From contig JAHFSY010000007.1 of the NCBI GenBank assembly GCA_023269615.1, positions 85,922 to 149,921 of the forward strand: a DNA stretch of 64,000 bases, in the 5' to 3' direction. Under the pieces are notes generated by a model, which had not been told where the DNA came from, searched no databases, and saw only the letters and a program-made list of their open reading frames with translations. Below are positions 25,636-33,958 of the stretch, in pieces. Position numbers and translations under genes: made by a program. The DNA comes from Verrucomicrobiota bacterium. GTDB taxonomy: Bacteria > Verrucomicrobiota > Verrucomicrobiia > JABWAM01. Every line of letters starts with the position of its first letter. Positions within the stretch are counted from its first letter, which is position 1.

Positions 25636-26013
25636 ATGAGTGGGACGCCGAAAATATCCGACGCGGAATGGGAGGTCATGAATGTGGTCTGGCAGCGTGC
25701 GCCCGTCTCCTCCTCGGATATCGTGGAAGCCCTTTCCGTCAGGCGTAAATGGACTTCCCGCACGATCCGCACACTGATGGATCGCCTGATCCGGAAAAAG
25801 GCGATCGGCCCCCATCCCGACGGCGGACGCCCCTCGCTCTACCGCGCGCTGGTGTCACGCGAGGACTGTGTCCGCCGCGAAAGCCGCTCCTTCATGGAAC
25901 GCGTCTTCGGAGGCGATTCCGATCCCATGCTCGTCCACTTTGTTGAGAACACCCGCCTTTCGGCTGAAACCATTGCAAGACTCAGGAAAATTCTAAATGG
26001 GCGAAAACCATGA
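25636..26013 (+). CDS. blaI: BlaI/MecI-family transcriptional repressor
   Basis: 125 residues from the ATG at 25636. The winged helix is typical: PKISDAEWEVMNVVWQRAPVSSSDIVEAL, WTSRTIRTLMDRLIRKKAIG and SLYRALVSREDC. The C-terminal helices (FVENTRLSAETIARLRKIL) would dimerise, and the region between carries the protease-sensitive site in characterised BlaI. It should bind the palindrome at 25607 and be inactivated by the M56 protease encoded 97 bp downstream. No beta-lactamase gene is in the window, so the regulon is open. Confidence 0.92.
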   Translation: MSGTPKISDAEWEVMNVVWQRAPVSSSDIVEALSVRRKWTSRTIRTLMDRLIRKKAIGPHPDGGRPSLYRALVSREDCVRRESRSFMERVFGGDSDPMLVHFVENTRLSAETIARLRKILNGRKP

Positions 26014-26023
26014 ATGCATTTTC

Positions 26024-26100
26024 TTGTAGGAGCCGTTGCCAACGGCGATGCGGGCGGGGGGAACCGGGGACCCGGTCGCGGCTAGCAACCGCTCCTACAA
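26024..26100. repeat. REP-like inverted pair (BIME) between blaI and the M56-ankyrin gene
   Basis: TTGTAGGAGCCGTTGCCAAC... (26024-26048) and its inverted partner ending ...AACCGCTCCTACAA (26076-26100) flank a 27-bp spacer. Each arm contains its own short palindrome (GCCGTTGCCAACGGC; GCGGTTGCTAGCCGC). Single relatives lie at 56698-56722 and 41989-42013. The style is that of REP sequences of gamma-proteobacteria. Confidence 0.75.
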
Positions 26101-26110
26101 AAAACTTTTG

Positions 26111-29100
26111 ATGGAAATCTTCATCGTCAACCTGACCGCCTTCTTCTCTTGGCTAGTCACGACTTCGTGGCAGGCTTCCGTGCTGGTGCTTCTTGTATTG
26201 CTGATCCAATGGATATTCGGACGATGGCTGACCGCGCGATGGCGGTATGCGCTTTGGTTTCTGGTTCTCGGTCGTCTCATGCTGCCTGCGCTGCCATCAA
26301 GCGGGCTCAGCGTTTTCAATCTCATCGAAAGAGAACCGGTTCGCGAGGCGGCGGTGTTTTGCTCGGATGCCATGGATGCCGCCTATACGGGAAGTTACGA
26401 CCTTGGAGACGGGTTCGCATCACGTCAAACCTCGGAACAAAGCGTGAGCGTGCTGCCCGCGACCGGGTTGACGCCTTCCCACTTTCTGTATTGGAAAACG
26501 TGGCTGGCCCTGAGCTGGCTGCTGGGGTTTCTTCTGCTACTCGCAAGAACCATGGTGACCCACGGGCGAATGTGTGTGCGCGTGTCGAAATCCTCGCTGG
26601 TATCCGAAACTCGGATTATCGATCTGCTCGAATCCTGCAAACAAACCATGGGCGTCAAGATCCGCCTGCGCGTGAGGGAAACGGAACTTGTCACGGGTCC
26701 CTGTCTCCTGGGCGTTTTCCGTCCTCAACTGCTGCTTCCGCCCGGGATGATGCAAACCTTCAACGAGCGGGAGATGAGGTTTATTTTTCTCCACGAGCTG
26801 GCGCACATCCGTCGGCGCGACCCGTCCGTCAACTGGGTCCTTTCGCTTCTTCAATACCTGCACTGGCTGAATCCCGTGATCTGGCTTGGGTTGGAGCGGA
26901 TGAAGATGGATCGTGAGCCGGCATGCGATGCCATGGTGCTATCGCGCGCGGGAGAGAATGAGCACCAGGGATACGGCGAAACCATCCTGCATCTCCTCGA
27001 ACGGGTGCAAAGCCCGCGGTCATTCCCGGGAATGGTTGGCATCGTGGAGGATGAAAAACAGATGACGCGCCGGATCACCCTGATCTCGCAATTCCGGCGC
27101 ACATCGGTCTGGTTGTCCGCACTGGGAATCGCCTTGATCGTGGTGCTGTCCATCGTTGGGCTGACCCGTCGGGATTCCAGCCCGACGATTTCCGAAGAGC
27201 GCTCGTTTCCGGAGCCAAAGCCCCTGGTGATGGCGGCACGCCGAGGCCAGACCGACAAGGTGAGGAAGCTTCTTCAAGAAGGCGCGGATCCGGAAATGGG
27301 AATCGCAGCGCTCCGCGAAGCGGCGAAGAATGGCCATCTCGACACCGTGAATGCCCTGCTGGACCAGGGCATCAACATCAACGCCAAGGACAGCGGGGGC
27401 ATGACCGCGCTGCATTATGCAGCCATGAACGATTATCCGTCTGTCGTGAAAATCCTCATTTCAAAGGGGGCGGATGTGAACTTGAAGCTCAATGGCGGCG
27501 CCACCGCCCTGCATCTGGCCGCAGGCAGGGGAAATGTCGAAATCGTGGAGTATCTTCTGTCACATGGAGCGGAGGTCAATACGAAGGATGATTCTGGTCG
27601 GACTCCCTTGCAGCAGGCTGCAGTAGGCGGGACGCGGGAAATTTGCTCAACCTTGATCACTCACGGTGCCGTCTATGATGACGTGTTCACAGCGGCCGCC
27701 TTGAACGACACCAATAAAGTTGAGGCGTTGCTCGAAAAAGATTCGAAGCTGGTGAGCACAAAGGGGGCATACGATGAAACTCCGCTTCACTGGGCTGCGA
27801 TGGGCGGAGGACTGGACACCGCCGCACTCCTCCTCTCTCGCGGTGCCGAGGTGGACGCGCGAGCCAGGAGCAGGGAGATGTCGCCGCTTTGCATGGCCGC
27901 CATGCATGGGCATCCGGAAGTCGCCCAACTTCTTCTGGACAAGGGGGCCGATCCGCAATTCAAATCCGTGCTCGGATATACGCCACTCTTCTGGGCGGTG
28001 ACTTCGCGCAAGCAGGGGGCCGCGGAATTGCTCATCCTCCACGCGGCGCATGTCGCCCCCGAAAGCGCCGAGGGCCAGATGATTCTGCACCGCACCGCAG
28101 AGGCCGGAAAAAAGGACCTGGTGCGGTTGATGATCTCGAACGGATGGAACTACGACATTTTCTGCGCGGCCGCGCTCGGCGACGTGGACCAGGCAACGCT
28201 CCTGCTCAAAAAGAACCCCGAATTGTTGCGCGCCACATGCGCATTGGGCGTTTTCTCCAGCTCGGATGCCAGGACCAGAAACTTGGAAACTCCATTGCAC
28301 TGGGCTGTGTCGTGCAACCAAAAGGAGATGGTTAAATTCCTGCTGGATCGCGGTGCAGATCCCAACGCGAGAGGCTATTTCGGATGCACTCCGCTGCATT
28401 ACGCCAGGACCAGGGAAATGGTGGAACTTTTGCTTCAGCGGAAATGGCTTGTCCGCAGGGTGAACATCAATGCGGCGGATGACGACGGGCGCACCCCGCT
28501 CCATTGGGCGAAGGAAGGATACAATTCCGACCCGGAAGTGGTGGAGTTGTTAACGAAGGCCGGCGGAGTGGATTACGGCGAACCCACACCCGCTCCTCCC
28601 CCTTCCAAAACTGAACTACTGAATGCGGACCTGATCAATCTTGCCGGCTCGGGCGCGACGAACCAGGTGTTGAATCTCATTGCACAAGGCGGTGACCTCA
28701 ATGCGAGAGGCGACCAAGGACGGACCCTCCTCATGATTGCTGTGAACAAAAGGCAGGCCGGTATGGCCAGGTTCCTGATCGGCAAGGGAGCGGATGTGAA
28801 TGCAAAGGACAGCAATGGCATGACCGCGTTGCAACTCATGTTCGATTCGGATTGGGGCGAATCAGACGACAGCCTGGAAGTGATCAAGGCATTGATTGCG
28901 AAAAATGCCGACCTCAACGAAACGGATTCCAAGCATGGCAACCCGCTTCAAAACGCGGCATTTTTTGGCCTGAGCCAGGCTGAGCAGTCGCTCGTCACCG
29001 CCGGGGCACGTCCCCCTCAAACCTTGATTTATGCCGCCGCCAAGGGGGATCTGGGTTCCATGGAAAAATTATTGGCGGAGAAAAAAGATGTGAACGAAAA

Positions 29101-30298
29101 AGATTCCAGGGGACGCACTCCGCTGATCGCAGCATCACGCAACGGGCATTTGGAAGCGGTCAACCTGTTGTTGAGCCATGGCGCAGATGTGAACGCGCAA
29201 GCGGAAGAAGCACACCGCAACTGGCTTGTGAAAACAGCGCTCGCCACCGCCATCCAGGCCCGACACATGGATGTGGCCAGCGCGCTGATCGCCAAGGGAG
29301 CCGACCTGGAACTCAAGAATCCAAACGGGGAGACACTCCTGTTCAACGCGGTCCTTTACAACCAGACGGACGTGGTGGAGTGCCTTCTTATCTGCGGAGC
29401 AAACGCCGATGCAAAAGGTCCCAAAGGCAGGACTGCGAAGGAGATCGGTTTGCGGAGTGGCAATTCCGAGATTGTGGAAATGTTCAAGAGGGGTGTTCGG
29501 CCGGGATCAAAACCCCGCTACCAGCCGGGCACAAAAGCGGTGTTCAGCTCCAATCCGCTGGCTAGGAAACTGTACGAGGCCGCAAGCAAGGGGGATTTGA
29601 ACGAGGTGAGAGCCTTGCTGACCCAGGGAGTGGACGTCAATGCCGGGTATCAAGGTGGCGGAACGGCGTTGTATGCGGCGGTCATATATAACAAAAAGGA
29701 TGTCGTGGAATTTCTGATATCCAAGGGAGCCAACGTCAATTTTCAGGGCAACTTGAGAATGGCGTTGCGGTATGGCCATATGGATGCTGCCAAGGTCCTT
29801 CTCGCGCACGGCGCAACGGAGGACATCTTTTCCGCATCCGCCTTGAATGACACCGCGAGGCTGAAGGATTTTCTCGACGAATACAAAGACGCGGTGGATG
29901 TGCAGGACGGGGCTGGATGGACCCCGCTGTATTGGGCATTGTGGCTGGGCGCGAAGGACTCCTGCCAACTCTTGCTTCATCGCGGCGCCAACGTGAATGC
30001 GCGAGAGAAGATCGAGGGTGCCACCCCGTTGATCATGGGCGTCCGCAGCCTTGGCGCCCAATTCATTCCCGCGCTGCTCGACAAGGGGGCAGACATCAAT
30101 GCGCCGGACAACTATGGAATGGCCATGCTCCATTGGTCGTCGTTTATCGGCGACAGCGCAACCGTACAAGTGCTCCTATCGAGAAAGGCGGACTTCAATT
30201 TGAAAACGAAGAAGAATGAAACCGCCCTCCAACTCGCCAAGGAAAAGAAACATCCCGAGATTGTTGAGTTGCTCAAGAAGGCCGGGGCGAAGGAGTGA
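26111..30298 (+). CDS. BlaR1/MecR1-type M56 metalloprotease with giant ankyrin-repeat C-terminus
   Basis: 1395 residues from the ATG at 26111; the frame upstream is translated REP sequence. The N-terminus has three membrane segments (within about 8-35, 46-62 and 140-160), then the cytoplasmic zinc protease HELAHIRRRD (228-237) with a downstream Glu in MKMDREPACDAMVL, then a fourth helix (about 334-354). In BlaR1 the next part is a periplasmic penicillin-binding domain. Here it is about 1000 residues of ankyrin repeats (some 25-30 units, e.g. GADVNAKDSNGMTALQ), with three longer recurring blocks of the form DIFxAAALND...TPLHWA. By BlaR1 topology the ankyrin array would be extracytoplasmic. Its partner BlaI is immediately upstream. 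Ligand unknown. Confidence 0.9.
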   Translation: MEIFIVNLTAFFSWLVTTSWQASVLVLLVLLIQWIFGRWLTARWRYALWFLVLGRLMLPALPSSGLSVFNLIEREPVREAAVFCSDAMDAAYTGSYDLGDGFASRQTSEQSVSVLPATGLTPSHFLYWKTWLALSWLLGFLLLLARTMVTHGRMCVRVSKSSLVSETRIIDLLESCKQTMGVKIRLRVRETELVTGPCLLGVFRPQLLLPPGMMQTFNEREMRFIFLHELAHIRRRDPSVNWVLSLLQYLHWLNPVIWLGLERMKMDREPACDAMVLSRAGENEHQGYGETILHLLERVQSPRSFPGMVGIVEDEKQMTRRITLISQFRRTSVWLSALGIALIVVLSIVGLTRRDSSPTISEERSFPEPKPLVMAARRGQTDKVRKLLQEGADPEMGIAALREAAKNGHLDTVNALLDQGININAKDSGGMTALHYAAMNDYPSVVKILISKGADVNLKLNGGATALHLAAGRGNVEIVEYLLSHGAEVNTKDDSGRTPLQQAAVGGTREICSTLITHGAVYDDVFTAAALNDTNKVEALLEKDSKLVSTKGAYDETPLHWAAMGGGLDTAALLLSRGAEVDARARSREMSPLCMAAMHGHPEVAQLLLDKGADPQFKSVLGYTPLFWAVTSRKQGAAELLILHAAHVAPESAEGQMILHRTAEAGKKDLVRLMISNGWNYDIFCAAALGDVDQATLLLKKNPELLRATCALGVFSSSDARTRNLETPLHWAVSCNQKEMVKFLLDRGADPNARGYFGCTPLHYARTREMVELLLQRKWLVRRVNINAADDDGRTPLHWAKEGYNSDPEVVELLTKAGGVDYGEPTPAPPPSKTELLNADLINLAGSGATNQVLNLIAQGGDLNARGDQGRTLLMIAVNKRQAGMARFLIGKGADVNAKDSNGMTALQLMFDSDWGESDDSLEVIKALIAKNADLNETDSKHGNPLQNAAFFGLSQAEQSLVTAGARPPQTLIYAAAKGDLGSMEKLLAEKKDVNEKDSRGRTPLIAASRNGHLEAVNLLLSHGADVNAQAEEAHRNWLVKTALATAIQARHMDVASALIAKGADLELKNPNGETLLFNAVLYNQTDVVECLLICGANADAKGPKGRTAKEIGLRSGNSEIVEMFKRGVRPGSKPRYQPGTKAVFSSNPLARKLYEAASKGDLNEVRALLTQGVDVNAGYQGGGTALYAAVIYNKKDVVEFLISKGANVNFQGNLRMALRYGHMDAAKVLLAHGATEDIFSASALNDTARLKDFLDEYKDAVDVQDGAGWTPLYWALWLGAKDSCQLLLHRGANVNAREKIEGATPLIMGVRSLGAQFIPALLDKGADINAPDNYGMAMLHWSSFIGDSATVQVLLSRKADFNLKTKKNETALQLAKEKKHPEIVELLKKAGAKE

Positions 30299-30307
30299 GA
30301 GGGGCAA

Positions 30308-30335
30308 GGATGAAGGATGAGGGATGAGGGATGAA
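30308..30335. repeat. 7-bp-period array (GGATGAA/GGATGAG)x4
   Basis: GGATGAA, GGATGAG, GGATGAG, GGATGAA, the inverse of the TTCATCC array inside murQ, starting 10 bp after the stop of the ankyrin gene. Confidence 0.8.
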
Positions 30336-30434
30336 TGGGAGCGACTCGGATTGCGGAATTTGAAGAAAGAATCAGTGTTCGGAATCGGTGGCTGATGGCT
30401 GAAAGCAGATCGCTCCGCAGCGAGGCAGGAACTT

Positions 30435-30511
30435 CCAACATCGAACATTGAACGTTCAACTTTGAACACCGGACGGGATCGGAATCTGAAAGCTGAAGGC
30501 TGAGAGCTGAT
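30435..30511. repeat. Two further 7-bp-period arrays
   Basis: 30435-30469 reads CCAACAT, CGAACAT, TGAACGT, TCAACTT, TGAACAC, almost the array at 25449. 30484-30511 reads ATCTGAA, AGCTGAA, GGCTGAG, AGCTGAT. Together with 30308-30335 they occupy most of the 289-bp gap 30299-30587, which holds no other recognisable feature. Confidence 0.75.
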
Positions 30512-30587
30512 TGCTTTGCAAGGGCCAGAGCCCCTATAAAGGCGTAACAGCCTTGCAATAACCCTCTTCCAGAGGTACCTTGCACTA

Positions 30588-30785
30588 ATGACAGCGGCAC
30601 AAGTTATCGAACAGATCAAGACCCTGCCTCCGCAGGAAAAAGCGGCTGTGGTGGATTTCGTTCAACATCTTGCCGGGAGCGATCTTGCTCAAGAGCGCAC
30701 GCCCGCTGACCAGGCAAACTTGGAAGGCGCGTCGGACAAAATCTTCGACCGCTACGATAATCTCTTCCGTAAACTCGCCAAGTGA
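30588..30785 (+). CDS. Small antitoxin-like protein, 65 residues
   Basis: The sequence begins MTAAQVIEQIKTLPPQEKAAVVDFVQHL and ends with KIFDRYDNLFRKLAK. This N-terminal pattern occurs in small proteins annotated as DUF2281-like or antitoxin components. No toxin frame follows: the next 70 bp are non-coding and then a convergent transporter gene ends. It may be a solitary antitoxin or a remnant of a lost pair. Recognition is by short motif only. Confidence 0.55.
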   Translation: MTAAQVIEQIKTLPPQEKAAVVDFVQHLAGSDLAQERTPADQANLEGASDKIFDRYDNLFRKLAK

Positions 30786-30856
30786 GTTCGCCTGCCTTGC
30801 GACGCGACGAGTCGCGCGGTCCAAAGCGCCGAGAACTCGGCGCACTCCATATTTCT

Positions 30857-31822
30857 TCAGACTGCGCTTTGCTTTTTTGCCAGTCGTCCCACGAAGTAGG
30901 AATCCACCACCAGCTGGCTGATGTGGTAGAGGACGCAGACGACCAATGCCATGCCGTAGCTTGAGAAGTAGGTGGTCTGAAGCCAGATTGCTTGCGGCAG
31001 GGTTTTTTGGATTCCCATGAAGAAGATGCTTTCGCGACGACCTTGTCCGCGTCCGAGCGCGCGCAGCGTGATCCACAGGATAATGACGAGTGACAGGTGC
31101 AATGCGAGCACGAGGGCGAGGGCAACCACCACTTGATTGCCTTTGTCCATGATGCTTGCACGCCCGGCGCACAGGCCCATGAAAATGAAAACGAGGATCA
31201 TGCCTCGGGAAAGGACACTCGGGCGGAACGGGAGCGCCGCGAGCGTAGGGGCGAGTGGCTGTCGCAACGCCATGCCGGCCAGCAGCGGCAACACGATTAG
31301 CGCGCCGAGCTTCAAAGAAGTGGAAAGCCAGGGCAGTTCGACGTGCAACGCGTGCTGGCCGGTCAACCATTGGAGTTGTGCGGGGATGGTGAAGATGCAG
31401 ACCATGTTCGAGAGGATGCTGATCAGGAGCGCGTGCGCGGCACTTCCGCCCGCCGCCCCGCTCATCACGATGCCGCTTGCCTGCGTCGTGGAAACCACGC
31501 CGATGATGCAAAGCCCGATCGCGATGCCTTGCGAAGGCGCCACGCGGGACAGTCCCCACGCCAGCAAGGGCGCGAGCAGGAATGTGGCCAGCATGGAGAG
31601 GCACACGCCGCGCCAGTCGCGCAGCGCGTCGAGAATGTGGCCCACATGCAGCTCAAGTCCGGAGAGGATGAAGATGAGGGCGAGACCCCATTCCTGTGCG
31701 TGAATGCGCTGCAGGAATGGACCGGCGTGGTCCACGAGGTGAGCCGGATTCCAAAGCGCGAGGGCTGTGACCAAGGCCATCCCGATCAGAAACCATTGCT
31801 CGCGCAAATGACGAAAGTTCAT
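30857..31822 (-). CDS. Bile acid:sodium symporter family (SBF-like) transporter
   Basis: 321 residues with about ten hydrophobic helices from MNFRHLREQWFLIGMALVTAL to YHISQLVVDSYFVGRL. The paired signatures in the middle of each half are seen: VVSTTQASGIVMSGAAGGS and GIQKTLPQAIWLQTTYFSS, the latter matching the SBF-like crossover region. These carriers move organic anions with Na+ in the inner membrane; the substrate is unknown. Composite repeat B follows upstream. Confidence 0.85.
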   Translation of the reverse strand: MNFRHLREQWFLIGMALVTALALWNPAHLVDHAGPFLQRIHAQEWGLALIFILSGLELHVGHILDALRDWRGVCLSMLATFLLAPLLAWGLSRVAPSQGIAIGLCIIGVVSTTQASGIVMSGAAGGSAAHALLISILSNMVCIFTIPAQLQWLTGQHALHVELPWLSTSLKLGALIVLPLLAGMALRQPLAPTLAALPFRPSVLSRGMILVFIFMGLCAGRASIMDKGNQVVVALALVLALHLSLVIILWITLRALGRGQGRRESIFFMGIQKTLPQAIWLQTTYFSSYGMALVVCVLYHISQLVVDSYFVGRLAKKQSAV

Positions 31823-31854
31823 GACGCGAGGCGGTGGCAGCGGCGGAGAGTCTC

Positions 31855-32078
31855 ACGCAAAGACGCAAAGACGCAAAGACTGCCCTTGATCCCAACCGCG
31901 CCATTTTGGTTGAAAGCATGGCTTTCAATCAAAATGGCGCGGTTAGATGCCGTTCTGAAATCTGCGTCTGTCTGCGTTAATCTGCGGAGAAAATCCGACG
32001 GGTGACAGGGCTTGGCGCCTTTGCGTCTCTCGCCTCGCCAAAGCCTACGGCGTAGCGCGGGTTGCGTGAAACTCTCCG
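31855..32078. repeat. Composite repeat element with 24-bp-stem hairpin, copy B
   Basis: Starts with ACGCAAAGACGCAAAGACGC, then the hairpin (arms 31894-31917 and 31921-31944, loop ATG, one G-U), then ATCTGCGTCTGTCTGCGTTA (31960-31979), then TTTGCGTCTC... and TGCGTGAAACTCTCCG near the end. Most differences from copy A within the stem occur on both arms and keep pairing. This fills the gap between the transporter and the ABC ATPase. Confidence 0.8.
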
Positions 32079-32090
32079 AAAATCCGTGCT

Positions 32091-32828
32091 TCATGCTTTT
32101 GCCTCGTCTCCTTCGCCGGTCAACACGAGGAAGGTTCTTTCCAGGGCGCCATCTTTGCCGCTCTGGGTACGCAATTCGGACACGGTGCCGCAGGCCACGA
32201 GTTTGCCGTGGGAAAGAATGCCGACGCGGTCGGACAGTTCCTCGGCGACGCTCAGCGTGTGCGTGGAAAGAAAAACGGTGCCGCCTTTTTTTGTGAAATC
32301 CTTCAACGCATCCTTCACCAGGCGCGCGTGTTTCGGGTCGAGCCCCACCATCGGCTCGTCCACCACGAGGATTTTGGGCGAGTGCATGAAGGCGGTGGCG
32401 AAGACCACGCGCTGGCGCGTCCCGTGCGATAGGTTTTCGCTCAGCTCGTGGCGGAATTCGCCCAGGTCAAGATAGTCGAACCATCGGTCGCGTTCGCGCT
32501 CGACGTCACGCCGGTCCATCCCGAACAGCTCGCCCACCATGAGCAGGATTTCCTGGGGCGAAAGCTTGTCGTAGAGAAACGGAAAGTCGGGAATATAGGC
32601 GAGCAGCTTTCGCGCCTCGACCGGCGATCCCTGAATGTCGTGGCCATCGAGGGTCGCGCGCCCGGAAGTCGGCTTGAGCAATCCCACGGTCATCTTGATG
32701 GTCGTGGTCTTGCCCGCGGCATTGGGGCCGAGAAAGGCGAAAAATTCACCACCGTGGACATCGAGCGAGAGATCGTTGACGGCGGTGAGGCTGCCGAAGC
32801 GTTTGACCAGGTGTTCGAGGTGGATCAT
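32091..32828 (-). CDS. ABC transporter ATP-binding protein
   Basis: 245 residues. Walker A is GPNAAGKTT, the signature LSHGTRQRV, Walker B ILVVDEPMVGLDP and the H-loop His in LSTHTLS. The DrrA/CcmA-type layout suggests an exporter or an ABC-2 partner. An ABC-2 permease lies at 38206, 5 kb away on the other strand, and they may or may not pair. The upstream neighbour ends 29 bp away in a 7-bp array. Confidence 0.93.
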   Translation of the reverse strand: MIHLEHLVKRFGSLTAVNDLSLDVHGGEFFAFLGPNAAGKTTTIKMTVGLLKPTSGRATLDGHDIQGSPVEARKLLAYIPDFPFLYDKLSPQEILLMVGELFGMDRRDVERERDRWFDYLDLGEFRHELSENLSHGTRQRVVFATAFMHSPKILVVDEPMVGLDPKHARLVKDALKDFTKKGGTVFLSTHTLSVAEELSDRVGILSHGKLVACGTVSELRTQSGKDGALERTFLVLTGEGDEAKA

Positions 32829-32839
32829 GGGAAGAGGGG

Positions 32840-32881
32840 GGGGACAGGAGACAGGGGTCAGGAGTCAGGAGTCAGAATCCA
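32840..32881. repeat. 7-bp-period array overlapping a stop codon
   Basis: GGGGACA, GGAGACA, GGGGTCA, GGAGTCA, GGAGTCA, GAATCCA. The stop codon of the leftward protein at 32858 lies inside it, so the last residues (WILTPDS) are encoded by repeat. Confidence 0.75.
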
Positions 32882-33754
32882 GAATGGAGAACAAGAAGGT
32901 TTTGATGGGAAGAGGACCGCTTCGAAAAATAGTTTGGAGGATGAACTTTGATTCCGGACTTCTGGTTTTTTCAGTTCGTTTTCCTTCGATTCGAGTCCCT
33001 CGAAGAAATCCTCGTTGATGGCGGTGAGGCCGAAGCTCGAATCGAGCTTGAGGATTTCGCCCGTGGGGCTCATCCAGAGTTTGACCCACGTATTGGCGTC
33101 AAGGCGTCCCTCGACCATGTAGGCGTCCATCCATTCGCCGAGGCGGTCGACGCGGGTGCTCATGGCATGGAGCTGGATGTTGTCCTGCATGGACTTTAGA
33201 TTTTCCGGGGATTGAAGCGCGCCCTTCGGGATTTCTGGAAATTGCGAGAGCAGCGCCCGGCCTCCGTTTTCAGTGAGGTCACTCATTTTGAATTCCCGTT
33301 TCTCATCCACGCCGCCGCCCTGGGCATTGATCTGCACGCGATCGGATTCGGAGTCGGCCGTCACTTCAAAATTGACGCCCTCGACCGAGCCGTGCAGGCG
33401 AAGGCGCTGCAGGTCGTGGGTGGGCTTGAGGCGCGCATCCATTTCCATTTGAAACTTTGGACGTTTGCCGAGGATGGGGATTTCCAGGCGGATGGAGGTG
33501 TTCAGCGCGGTGAAGGTGGTGGGTGTGACGCGAATGCTCACCGAGCCGATATCCTCCCCTTTCCAGACGACCTTGAGCGCGGAAGAGCTTTCGTGGTGAA
33601 GGAATCGTTCCCCGACGAAGCGTGGTGGCAGGCGGTGCAGGGGCGAGGATTCAGGAAAATACTCGCTGCGGACGAGCAGGAAGGTCATCAACGCGCAAAA
33701 AGAAACCAACGTGACCAAGACGCTGAGATCCTTTGAATTGCCATTCCGGGACAT
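32858..33754 (-). CDS. Membrane-anchored protein of unknown function
   Basis: 298 residues. One N-terminal helix (SVLVTLVSFCALMTFLLV, about 10-28) is followed by an extracytoplasmic domain with beta-rich segments (VSIRVTPTTFTALNTSIRLEI, WVKLWMSPTGEILKLDSSFGLTAINEDFF). It recalls DUF3108-like sugar-responsive proteins in layout, but I cannot assign a family. The C-terminal tail after about residue 280 is encoded by the heptamer array at 32840 and is probably extra. It lies upstream of the ABC ATPase and may be co-transcribed. Confidence 0.7.
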   Translation of the reverse strand: MSRNGNSKDLSVLVTLVSFCALMTFLLVRSEYFPESSPLHRLPPRFVGERFLHHESSSALKVVWKGEDIGSVSIRVTPTTFTALNTSIRLEIPILGKRPKFQMEMDARLKPTHDLQRLRLHGSVEGVNFEVTADSESDRVQINAQGGGVDEKREFKMSDLTENGGRALLSQFPEIPKGALQSPENLKSMQDNIQLHAMSTRVDRLGEWMDAYMVEGRLDANTWVKLWMSPTGEILKLDSSFGLTAINEDFFEGLESKENELKKPEVRNQSSSSKLFFEAVLFPSKPSCSPFWILTPDS

Positions 33755-33856
33755 GCCGCATGATTGCGCGGGATGGATGGGGCTTCAAGCCGGAAGCGGA
33801 GGGAACCCCCTGTCCCGGGATTCTCCGCAGATTTCGCAGACAGACGCAGATTCCGA

Positions 33857-33957
33857 GGTAGGGAGCGCTCGCCGAGCGCGCCATCGTTCTCCATCGAAAT
33901 CACACATTCACTTTCCACGAATCACCTTTACGGCGCGCTCGGCGATCGCGCCCTACC
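33857..33957. repeat. REP-like inverted pair (GGTAGGG...GCGCGCC type)
   Basis: GGTAGGGAGCGCTCGCCGAG... (33857-33882) and the inverted copy ending ...ATCGCGCCCTACC (33932-33957) flank a 49-bp spacer. The second arm ends one base before the stop codon of the triple fusion. A phrase ATCTGCGTCTGTCTGCG, inverted, lies just upstream (33824-33852). Same family as the 62-bp element at 53024 and 59137. Confidence 0.75.
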
Positions 33958-33958
33958 T

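Noticed and set aside
25636..26013. BlaI considered as evidence for a beta-lactamase locus
   Set aside because: No beta-lactamase or penicillin-binding domain is in the window; the sensor domain is replaced by ankyrin repeats.
30782..30964. Frame after the 65-residue antitoxin-like gene considered as its toxin
   Set aside because: The translation (SSPALRRDESRGPKRREL...) has no toxin motif and overlaps the convergent transporter gene.
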